The notes below the pieces were generated by a model that was given only the letters and a program-made list of their open reading frames with translations, searched no databases and was not told the origin of the DNA. A stretch of 64,000 bases of DNA from DASUPK01 sp963744105. GTDB taxonomy: Bacteria; Actinomycetota; Thermoleophilia; Solirubrobacterales; 70-9. Position 1 is the stretch's first letter; every line of letters begins with the position of its first letter. Shown piece after piece: positions 32,795-39,950 of the stretch. The DNA is taken from NCBI GenBank assembly GCA_963744105.1, contig CAVUSJ010000003.1:1-64000 (forward strand). Direction: 5' to 3'. A program made the position numbers and the translations under genes.

Positions 32795-33520
32795 TCAGCG
32801 GGCGATCAGGGAGATCCCGAAGATCGCCGCGAACCCGAGCAGCGTCAGCCCGACGCGGTCCCACGACGCGTGCTCGTGGGCCTCCGGCAAGAGATCGGTC
32901 GCTCCCATGAAGAGGAAGAACCCAGCGTAGAAGGACAGCAGGTGCCCGAGAGTGGCATCGGGCACGTTGATGAGCACCCCGACGGTGGCCCCGATCACGG
33001 GCGCGACCGCGTCGGCGGCGAGCCAGCGGATCGCCTGCGAGCGGTTCTGGGACTGGTTGAGGACGAAGTTCACGGTGTTGAGGCCGTCGGCGAAGTCATG
33101 AGCGAGGACGGCGACCAGGACGAGGACGCCGGTGGAGGTATTGGCTCCGAAGGCGAGTCCGATCGCGAGGCCGTCGATGAAGCTGTGCGCCGAGAGGCCG
33201 AGGGCTCCGAATGTGCCCACCTGGTGATGCGCCCGGGCGTCGGCGGGCTCGTCCCGGTGATGGAGGACGAGTACCCGCTCGAACAGGAAGAACGTCAGGA
33301 AGCCCGCGCCCATCAGTGCGCCGATGTCGGTCGAATCGCCCGGGAGGAGGTCGATCGCCTCGGGCAGGACGTCGAAGAGCGCGACCGCCACCACGATCCC
33401 GCCGCTGAGCGCGATCATCGTGGGGAGGGAATGGGACATGCGCAGCGCCACCAGGCCGCCGGTGAGGGTGGTGAGCATCGCGAGTGCCGTGAGGGGGATG
33501 GCGATCAGCTGGCTGTCCAC
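32795..33520 (-). CDS. ZIP-family divalent metal transporter
   Basis: The 241-residue protein has about eight helices with the ZIP metal-site motifs LGLSAHSFIDGLAIGLAFGA and VLAHDFADGLNTVNFVL in the fourth and fifth helices. Members import zinc or iron. It starts four bases after the stop of the Fur-family gene, so the two form an operon and the regulator very likely controls this importer, which would favour zinc (Zur) or iron (Fur) as cargo. Confidence 0.9.
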   Translation of the reverse strand: MDSQLIAIPLTALAMLTTLTGGLVALRMSHSLPTMIALSGGIVVAVALFDVLPEAIDLLPGDSTDIGALMGAGFLTFFLFERVLVLHHRDEPADARAHHQVGTFGALGLSAHSFIDGLAIGLAFGANTSTGVLVLVAVLAHDFADGLNTVNFVLNQSQNRSQAIRWLAADAVAPVIGATVGVLINVPDATLGHLLSFYAGFFLFMGATDLLPEAHEHASWDRVGLTLLGFAAIFGISLIAR

Positions 33521-33524
33521 CGGC

Positions 33525-33974
33525 TCAGCTCCCGGCGCAGCGCCGGCACTCCCCGTGGATCACGAGGTCGTGACCGCTCATCGAATGCTCGAGGCTTCCC
33601 GCGAGCCGCTCGAGCTGCTTCTCGATCCCCTCGTCCTCGAACGGCGTAACCCGCCCGCAGCTGTCGCAGACGGCGTGATGGTGGTGCTCGCCGCCGGGGA
33701 TCACCGGCTCGTACCGAGCGGGCCCCTCGCCGACCTCGACTCGCTGCACCAGGCCGAGCTCGTGCAGGAGGTCGACGGCCCGGTAGACGCTCGCGATGCC
33801 GACGTCGTTCCTGGACTTCCTCAGGCGGTCAGCGATCTCCTGAACCGAGAGACAGCAGCTCTGATGGCCCAGGAAGCCGACCACCGCCTCGCGTGCCCCT
33901 CCGGCCCGATGGCCGGCGTCTCGCAGCGCGCCACGCGCGGCGTCCTCCCACTCGGCGGTCCCGGCGGCGGCCAT
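33525..33974 (-). CDS. Fur-family metalloregulator (Fur or Zur type)
   Basis: The 149-residue protein has the winged helix (LSVQEIADRLRKSRNDVGIA, SVYRAVDLLHELGLVQRVEV), the metal region PGGEHHHHAVCDSCGRVTPF with a CxxC, and a second CxxC near the C-terminus (GECRRCAG) forming the structural zinc site. It is first in an operon with a ZIP transporter. A Fur-type dyad lies 22-46 bases upstream, pointing to autoregulation. Which metal it senses cannot be told from sequence alone; Zur is favoured by the ZIP partner. Confidence 0.9.
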   Translation of the reverse strand: MAAAGTAEWEDAARGALRDAGHRAGGAREAVVGFLGHQSCCLSVQEIADRLRKSRNDVGIASVYRAVDLLHELGLVQRVEVGEGPARYEPVIPGGEHHHHAVCDSCGRVTPFEDEGIEKQLERLAGSLEHSMSGHDLVIHGECRRCAGS

Positions 33975-33995
33975 GTGCGCACCTTACCGGATAAA

Positions 33996-34020
33996 TGAGA
34001 TTGATTCTCGTTATCGAGAA
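33996..34020 (-). promoter_or_regulatory. Fur/Zur-type operator
   Basis: The stretch contains TGAGATTGATTCTCG, a 7-1-7 dyad with five of seven matched positions, close to the Fur-box pattern. A second perfect 6-bp dyad, TTCTCG-TTAT-CGAGAA, overlaps it. It lies just upstream of the Fur-family gene and after the sufD stop, and is AT-rich against its surroundings. Confidence 0.65.
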
Positions 34021-34043
34021 GAGCTACTCGTAGCGGCGAGGGC

Positions 34044-35285
34044 CTAGGCGGGCTGAACCTGCCGCTCGCCGAGGATCTCGCCGAGGCGGCGCTCCAACGC
34101 GACCGAGACGGCGGCCCGGACCGGGCCCTCGTCGAGCCGCTCGACCAGAGCCTCGAGGAAGCCCTCGATGATCAGGCGCTTGGCCTGCTCGTCCGGGAGC
34201 CCATGGGAGCGCAGGTAGTGGAGCTGCTCGGCGTCGATCTGGGCGACGGCCGCGGCATGGGTGCAGCGGACGTCGTTCGCCTCGATCTCGAGGCCGGGGA
34301 TCGCGTCGGCGTGCGCCGACTTCGAGAGCAGCAGGTTGCGGCTCTCCTGGAAGGCATCGGTCTGCTGGGCGCCCGGGTCGACGCGGATCATCCCGCGCCA
34401 GACCGCCGTCGCCGACTCCTCCAGGACGCCGCGGAAGGCGAGGTCGGAGGTCGTGTTCTCGGCGGCATGCTCCTGCGTGGTGTCGAAGTCGAGATGCTGG
34501 GTGCCGTTGCCGGCGTAGGCGCCGGTGACGCGGGCGTTGGAGCCCTGGCCCGCGAGCCTGGTCTCCATCCGCACCTTCCCGCGCGCGGAGCCGAAGCCGA
34601 GGGCAACCCAGTCGAAGTTCGCGTCGCGCTCCACCTCGGCCCGCTGGGTGCCGAACACCCACCCCTTCTCGCTCAGGCCCTGGGCGGTGACGTACCGGAG
34701 GTTCGCGCCAGGCCCCACCCAGATCTCCGTGACGGTGTTGAAGAGGGAGTCCGGGTTGGAGTCTGTGGAGAGCCACTGCTCCCAGACCTCCGCCTCGGCG
34801 CCCTCCTCGAGCACGATCAGGGTGCGGAAGGAGAGCGCGGAGGCCTCCGCGTCCTGGACGGCGGTGATCAGGGCCGGCGCCTCGAGCCGCTTGCCCCTTG
34901 GCACGTAGACGAGCGCGCCTCCGCGCCAGGCGCCGTCGTTGCGCGCGACGAAGGGATCGTCGGAGGGCGCGAGGGCGCCGAGCATCTCGCGAAGGTGGGG
35001 GAAGCGCTCGAGGGAGGCCTCGAGCGATGCCACCAGGGGCTCGTGCGGGCGCCCGTCGCCCTCGACATCCACCGAGCCGCCCTCGAGCAGGCTGCCGTCC
35101 ACCTGGATGACGAGGTGGTCGGAGCCCTCGGGGGGATTGAGAACGCCGTCCGCTCGAGACCGGGCCTCGGGATCGGCCTCCGGCGCCGCCGTGTAGGCGT
35201 CCAGGTCGAGCTCGGAGAGGTCCGTGAACTCCCAGCCGCGCGTCTTCTGCGTCGGCAGCGGCGGTGCCGCGCCGGCGTCAGCCAA
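34044..35285 (-). CDS. sufD: Fe-S cluster assembly scaffold subunit SufD
   Basis: The 413-residue protein shows the SufB/SufD beta-helix core: ALVYVPRGKRLEAPALITAV, LIVLEEGAEAEVWEQWLSTD, VTEIWVGPGANLRYVTAQGL and the C-terminal helices EIEANDVRCTHAAAVAQIDA with LPDEQAKRLIIEGFLEALVE. The conserved His of SufD is in CTHAAA. It acts with SufB and SufC as scaffold. It overlaps sufB by eight bases and ends the first suf unit. Confidence 0.93.
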   Translation of the reverse strand: MADAGAAPPLPTQKTRGWEFTDLSELDLDAYTAAPEADPEARSRADGVLNPPEGSDHLVIQVDGSLLEGGSVDVEGDGRPHEPLVASLEASLERFPHLREMLGALAPSDDPFVARNDGAWRGGALVYVPRGKRLEAPALITAVQDAEASALSFRTLIVLEEGAEAEVWEQWLSTDSNPDSLFNTVTEIWVGPGANLRYVTAQGLSEKGWVFGTQRAEVERDANFDWVALGFGSARGKVRMETRLAGQGSNARVTGAYAGNGTQHLDFDTTQEHAAENTTSDLAFRGVLEESATAVWRGMIRVDPGAQQTDAFQESRNLLLSKSAHADAIPGLEIEANDVRCTHAAAVAQIDAEQLHYLRSHGLPDEQAKRLIIEGFLEALVERLDEGPVRAAVSVALERRLGEILGERQVQPA

Positions 35286-36723
35286 TCGAACCCTCCATCT
35301 GCAGCTCGATCAGGCGGTTGAGCTCGACCGCGTACTCCATCGGGAGCTCCTTGGTGATCGGCTCGATGAAGCCGTTGACGATCATCTTGGAGGCCTCCTC
35401 CTCGTCGAGCCCGCGGCTCTGCAGATAGAAGATCTGCTCCTCGCCGACCTTGGAGACGGTGGCCTCGTGGCCGACGTCGACGTCGTCCTCACCGATGCGG
35501 ATCGTCGGGTAGGTGTCCGAGCGCGACTCCTCGTCGAGGAGCAGCGCGTCGCAGACGACCTTCGACTTCGACTCCGAGGCGCCCTTGGCGATCTCGAGCA
35601 GGCCGCGGTAGCTGGTGCGGCCCTTGTCCTTGGAGATCGACTTGGAGAAGATCGAGCTGGTCGTCTTCGGCGCGGCGTGGATGATCTTTCCGCCGGCGTC
35701 CTGGTGCTGGCCCTCGCCCGCGAAGGCGATCGAGAGGATCTCGCCGTGGGCCCGCTCGCCGAGCAGGTAGATCGACGGGTACTTCATGGTCAGCTTCGAC
35801 CCGAGGTTGCAGTCGACCCACTCCATCGTCGCGTCCTCGTGGGCGACCGCCCGCTTGGTGACGAGGTTGAAGACGTTCTGCGACCAGTTCTGGACGGTCG
35901 TGTAGCGGACACGGGCGCTCTTCTTCGCCACGATTTCAACGACGGCCGAGTGGAGCGAGTCCGTCGAGTAGGTCGGTGCAGTGCAGCCCTCGATGTAGTG
36001 AACGTCGGAACCCTCCTCGGCGATGATCAGCGTGCGCTCGAACTGGCCCATGTTCTCGGTGTTGATCCGGAAGTAGGCCTGGAGCGGCATGGCGACCTTG
36101 ACCCCCGCGGGGACGTAGACGAACGAGCCGCCCGACCAGACGGCCGAGTTGAGCGCGGCCAGCTTGTTGTCGTTGGGCGGGATGATCGTGGCCCAGTACT
36201 CGCGGACCAGGTCCTCGTGCTCGCGGAGTGCGGTGTCCATGTCGGTGAAGATCACGCCCTGCTCCTCGAGCTTCTCGTTCACCTGGTGGTAGACGACCTC
36301 TGACTCGTACTGGGCGCCGACGCCGGAGAGGAACTTGCGCTCGGCCTCGGGAATCCCCAGGCGGTCGAAGGTGTTCTTGATGTCCTCGGGGACCTCGGAC
36401 CAGTCACGGCTGTTCTTCTCGGAGGCGCGGACGAAGTAGTGGATGTCGTTGAAGTCGATCTGGTTGAGGTTGCCGCCCCATTGCGGGGTCGGGCGGGACT
36501 CGAAGTGCTCATAGGCCTTGATCCGGAAGTCGCGCATCCATTGCGGCTCGTCCTTGTACTCGGAGATCGACTCGACGACCTCGCGGGAGAGGCCCTTCGG
36601 CGACTTGTAGGCGTAGCCTGATTCCGGATCGTGGAAGCCGAACTTCTCCTTGTAGTCGGCGTTGATGCCGGCGAGCTCGCGCTCCTCAGCCGGACGCTCG
36701 ACTGCTGTCTCGGGGGTGGCCAT
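35278..36723 (-). CDS. sufB: Fe-S cluster assembly scaffold subunit SufB
   Basis: The 481-residue protein has the SufB N-terminal region (DYKEKFGFHDPESGYAYKSP), VWSGGSFVYVPAGVKVAMPL, YIEGCTAPTYSTDSLHSAVV and the acceptor cysteine region ESKSKVVCDALLLDEESRSD. It receives sulfur from SufS/SufU and builds clusters with SufC and SufD. The ATG at 36723 shares one base with the stop of the Rieske gene (TAATG). Confidence 0.95.
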   Translation of the reverse strand: MATPETAVERPAEERELAGINADYKEKFGFHDPESGYAYKSPKGLSREVVESISEYKDEPQWMRDFRIKAYEHFESRPTPQWGGNLNQIDFNDIHYFVRASEKNSRDWSEVPEDIKNTFDRLGIPEAERKFLSGVGAQYESEVVYHQVNEKLEEQGVIFTDMDTALREHEDLVREYWATIIPPNDNKLAALNSAVWSGGSFVYVPAGVKVAMPLQAYFRINTENMGQFERTLIIAEEGSDVHYIEGCTAPTYSTDSLHSAVVEIVAKKSARVRYTTVQNWSQNVFNLVTKRAVAHEDATMEWVDCNLGSKLTMKYPSIYLLGERAHGEILSIAFAGEGQHQDAGGKIIHAAPKTTSSIFSKSISKDKGRTSYRGLLEIAKGASESKSKVVCDALLLDEESRSDTYPTIRIGEDDVDVGHEATVSKVGEEQIFYLQSRGLDEEEASKMIVNGFIEPITKELPMEYAVELNRLIELQMEGSIG

Positions 36724-37055
36724 TAGGAAACCTCCAGCTTGATGGTGTCGTCCTCGATCGTGACCGGGTAGGTGGTGACCGGTTGGTAGGCGGGGAGGGT
36801 CTTGGGACGACCGGACGTGAGGTCGAACAGGGACCCGTGGCGTGGGCACTCCACGGTACAGGCGCCGGCGTCGAACGTGCCCTCGGCGAGCGGGCCGTCG
36901 TCGTGCGAGCAGCGGTCCTCGATCGCATAGAGCGTGCCGTCGCAGTTGAAGACGCCGATCTTCGCGCCGTCGGGCGCGTCGATCAGCTTCATCTCTCCGC
37001 TCGGCAGCTCGCTCGCGGCGCAGACGTCGATCTGTTGTTTCGTGCTTTCGGTCAC
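36723..37055 (-). CDS. Rieske-type [2Fe-2S] ferredoxin at the head of the sufBD unit
   Basis: The 110-residue protein has both Rieske boxes, RCSHDDGPL (CxH) and VECPRHGSLFDLTSGRP (CxxH), in a non-haem-oxygenase-ferredoxin-like fold. It starts at GTG and overlaps the sufB start by one base. In actinobacterial suf operons such proteins are common and may give electrons to cluster assembly. The upstream region has the motif shared with the rrf2 gene. Confidence 0.92.
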   Translation of the reverse strand: MTESTKQQIDVCAASELPSGEMKLIDAPDGAKIGVFNCDGTLYAIEDRCSHDDGPLAEGTFDAGACTVECPRHGSLFDLTSGRPKTLPAYQPVTTYPVTIEDDTIKLEVS

Positions 37056-37059
37056 TTAT

Positions 37060-37077
37060 TCCTACCGTCGTAGTCGG
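37060..37077 (-). promoter_or_regulatory. candidate Rrf2 operator upstream of Rieske-sufBD
   Basis: On the minus strand the site reads CCGAC-TACGACGG-TAGGA, five bases upstream of the GTG start. The same CCGAC-N8-TAGGA stands ten bases upstream of the rrf2 gene at 46156-46173. It partly resembles the type 1 IscR box (GACTR...YAGTC). TAGGA(A) may also be the -10 element, in which case bound repressor would block the promoter. Confidence 0.55.
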
Positions 37078-37116
37078 ATTTTAGCTCGCTGCGCGGTCCG
37101 GTAGGTTGCACCTGCC

Positions 37117-37713
37117 TTGGCTCTCGTCCTGATCATCGTGGGGCTGCTCGTCCTGCTGTTCCTGGTCGCCCTGTTCATCTACAACCGGACGATCTCCCGC
37201 CGCAACGCGGTCGACAACAGCTGGGCGCAGATCGAGACCGCGCTCCAGCGGCGCCACGACCTGATCCCGAACCTGGTCGAGTCGGTCAAGGGTTACGCCG
37301 CGCACGAGAAGGCGACCTTCGAGGAGGTCACCAAGGCACGCAGCGGGGCGGTGGCCGCCAAGGCGCCCGGCTCGCAGGCCGTCGCCGAGGACATGTTGAC
37401 CGCGGCCCTCGGCAGGCTGATGGTCGTCGCCGAGCAGTACCCGCAGCTGCGCGCGACCGAAAACTTCCAGCAGCTCCAGCAGCAGCTCTCCGACACCGAG
37501 GATCAGATCGCGATCACCCGCCGCGTCTACAACGACACGGTCCAGACCTACAACACGGGAATCCAGCAGTTCCCGGCGGTGCTGGTCGCGAACGCCTTCC
37601 ACTTCGAGCCGCGAGAGTTCTTCGACGCGCCGAAGGAGGCGGAGGCCACCCCCGAGGTGAGCTTCTCGGAGGACGGCGCGACGGGGGCGGCGGCGGAGCA
37701 GCCGAAGTCCTGA
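37117..37713 (+). CDS. lemA: LemA-family membrane protein
   Basis: The 198-residue protein starts at TTG with one membrane helix (LVLIIVGLLVLLFLVALFIY) and continues with the LemA core: NAVDNSWAQIETALQRRHDL, IPNLVESVKGYAAHEKATFE and YNDTVQTYNTGIQQFPAVLV ending in FxPxEFF. LemA proteins are of unknown function and are usually paired with a DUF2207 protein, as here, seven bases downstream. It is divergent from the Rieske-suf unit. Confidence 0.92.
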   Translation: MALVLIIVGLLVLLFLVALFIYNRTISRRNAVDNSWAQIETALQRRHDLIPNLVESVKGYAAHEKATFEEVTKARSGAVAAKAPGSQAVAEDMLTAALGRLMVVAEQYPQLRATENFQQLQQQLSDTEDQIAITRRVYNDTVQTYNTGIQQFPAVLVANAFHFEPREFFDAPKEAEATPEVSFSEDGATGAAAEQPKS

Positions 37714-37720
37714 GACCGGG

Positions 37721-39538
37721 ATGCGTCGCGGTCTGATCATCGTCATCGCGGCGCTGGTCGCGCTCGCGGCTCCCCCGGCGTCCGCGCTGGGAAGCGCGGA
37801 CGTCACCGATGCGAACGTGACGGTGCGGCTCGCCCGCGATTCGAGCGTCCTGGTCAGCGAGCGGCTGACGTTCGACTACCAGGGCACCTACCACGCCTCC
37901 TATCGCGACATCCCGCTGGCGAACGGGGCGACGATCGACCCGAACAGCATCAGCGTTCGTGAGGGGAACCGGGTCTACCAGCCCGGCGGCTGCACCACCT
38001 ACGGCTGCACCGATCGCACCGGTGTGTTCGGTGTGACGACCACGCCCGACGGGAGCGGGGTGCGGATCGTCTGGCACCACAACGCGAGCGACCAGCGGCG
38101 GACCTTCGTGGTCAGCTACCGGCTCGACAAGGTCGTCGACGCCTACGACGACGTGCTCGACTTCAACGCGCGGGTCTGGGGCGATCAGTGGGACTTCAGC
38201 CTCGATCACCTCACCGCCCAGCTCCGCAGCCCGCTGCTCGATCCGGCGAACCGGACGTACCAGGTCTGGGCTTCCCCTCGGTCGGTCGAGGCGAAGACGA
38301 TTCGCGGCAGCGGCGTCGCCGGTCTGACGGCTTCGGGCGTGCCCGCCCATCAGTACGTGGAGCTGCGCGTCACCGTCCCCCGGCCGGCCGGGTTGAACGT
38401 GGCCGGCGCCAAGACGCATTCGGGCGTGGCGTTCCCCGGGATCTCGGCGGCCGAGCAGAAGGCGACCGACGACTTCAACAAGCCCTGGAACAAGTTCAAG
38501 CGTTTCGTTGCGCACCACGCCGAGCTGCTCGCCGGGCTGGTCACGGCGTTGCTGCTCCTCTCGCTTGCGCTGATGCTGTACCTGGCGCGCGAGTACCCGA
38601 TCTCGACCGGCAAGTACGTCCCCGAGCCGCCGGACGACGCGAGTCCGGCGCTCGCCTACGGCCTCGCGCACGAGGGCGAGGACTCCAACAACACGGTGCT
38701 CGCGACCCTCCTCGACCTCGTCGAGCGCGGCTACTACGACACGAAGAACACGACCACCGACGACGAGAAGCTCGACCTGGCGATCAAGAAATCAGGCAAG
38801 CGGCCGAAGGCCAAGCTCGAGTCCTACGAGCAGGACACGCTCACCTTCTTCGACGAGCTGATCGGCGACGAAACGGTCGCCCTGAGCGACATGAAGGACC
38901 GGATCCCCGAGCACAGCGCGACCTGGCGATCACGCTGGGAGAACATGACCGAGTCCCTGAACAAGGCCGACTGGGGGCAGCTGGTCTGGGACCGGAACCT
39001 GAACCCGCTCAGCATCGGGGTCGCGCTGATCGGCGGGATCCTCGTCGGCGCCATCTGCCTGATCCAGAACAACATCGAGAACCACTGGTTCGTGACGGCG
39101 GCGATCGGCGCCGTCGGGGTGGCGATCGTCGCGTTCTGGCCGGCGCGCCGCCTGAAGCGCCTCGGTCGCGACTACCGGGAGCGCTCCGCCAAGTGGGAGT
39201 CCTTCCAGCGCTGGACGGACGACTTCCCGCGGCTCGACGATGACCCGCCGGCGACTCTCAAGCTCTGGAAGCGGATCCTGATCTACGGCGTCGCGTTCGG
39301 CACCGCGGACCGGATGATCAAGTCCGGCCGGATTCCCGAGCCGGTCGTGCAGAGCGCCGATGGGTCATGGGCCGGCGGCTACCTGACCGGCGCCTATATC
39401 GGGTCGAGCTTCGACGGCGGCGCGTTCGGCTCCGGCTTCTCGTCGCAGGTCGCACCGGAGTCCTCCAGCAGCGGAGGCGGCGGCTTCAGCGGGGGCGGGG
39501 GAGGCGGCTTCGGCGGCGGTGGCGGAGGCAGCTGGTAG
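37721..39538 (+). CDS. DUF2207-domain membrane protein with glycine-rich C-terminus
   Basis: The 605-residue product has a signal peptide (MRRGLIIVIAALVALAAPPA), a large outer beta domain with a family pattern (LTFDYQGTYHASYRDIPLAN), three membrane helices (near residues 270-290, 425-450), a cytoplasmic helical region and a Ser/Gly-rich tail ending in GGGFGGGGGGSW. This is the standard architecture of DUF2207 proteins that accompany LemA. The glycine-rich tail is typical of the family. Role unknown, possibly envelope-linked. Confidence 0.9.
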   Translation: MRRGLIIVIAALVALAAPPASALGSADVTDANVTVRLARDSSVLVSERLTFDYQGTYHASYRDIPLANGATIDPNSISVREGNRVYQPGGCTTYGCTDRTGVFGVTTTPDGSGVRIVWHHNASDQRRTFVVSYRLDKVVDAYDDVLDFNARVWGDQWDFSLDHLTAQLRSPLLDPANRTYQVWASPRSVEAKTIRGSGVAGLTASGVPAHQYVELRVTVPRPAGLNVAGAKTHSGVAFPGISAAEQKATDDFNKPWNKFKRFVAHHAELLAGLVTALLLLSLALMLYLAREYPISTGKYVPEPPDDASPALAYGLAHEGEDSNNTVLATLLDLVERGYYDTKNTTTDDEKLDLAIKKSGKRPKAKLESYEQDTLTFFDELIGDETVALSDMKDRIPEHSATWRSRWENMTESLNKADWGQLVWDRNLNPLSIGVALIGGILVGAICLIQNNIENHWFVTAAIGAVGVAIVAFWPARRLKRLGRDYRERSAKWESFQRWTDDFPRLDDDPPATLKLWKRILIYGVAFGTADRMIKSGRIPEPVVQSADGSWAGGYLTGAYIGSSFDGGAFGSGFSSQVAPESSSSGGGGFSGGGGGGFGGGGGGSW

Positions 39539-39937
39539 TCACCGCAGGCCAGCCGCCTTCATCGCGGCGCCGCGGTCGTAGAACTCCTGGACGCGGATGC
39601 ACTTGTCCTCGTCGTCGAAGCTGAAGACCTGGGCGATCTTGTCCGAGATCTGCAGGCCCGTGATGTCGTTGCGGGCCCAGCGGTGGGCGATGACGACGAC
39701 GTGCTCGCCGCCGTCGATCAGCTCCTCGGGAGTGAACTTGAGCTGGCCGACGGCGTTGCGCCAGCGGCTCCAGAACTCCTGCACCCCCTCGAGGCCCTTG
39801 TAGGTCCCGGGGAACGGGTCGCGCTCCGGAGCGATCCACTCGACCTCCGGGCTCATGTGCTCGAGCACCCATTGCGGGTCCTCAGCGTTCCAGGCCTCGA
39901 ACCCTTCCCTGGTCAGGTTGACGCGATCCGTCGCCAT
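39539..39937 (-). CDS. SnoaL-like (NTF2 fold) protein, paralogue 4
   Basis: The 132-residue protein has LTREGFEAWNAEDPQWVLEH, MSPEVEWIAPERDPFPGTYK, HVVVIAHRWARNDITGL and the end CIRVQEFYDRGAAMKAAGLR. It is clearly related to the paralogue at 42316-42729 (shared MSPxVEWI.PExDP.PGTY.G.EGV). The two flank the GMC oxidoreductase gene. Its stop directly abuts the stop of the DUF2207 gene. Substrate is unknown. Confidence 0.85.
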   Translation of the reverse strand: MATDRVNLTREGFEAWNAEDPQWVLEHMSPEVEWIAPERDPFPGTYKGLEGVQEFWSRWRNAVGQLKFTPEELIDGGEHVVVIAHRWARNDITGLQISDKIAQVFSFDDEDKCIRVQEFYDRGAAMKAAGLR

Positions 39938-39950
39938 CCGAGCGAAGAAG

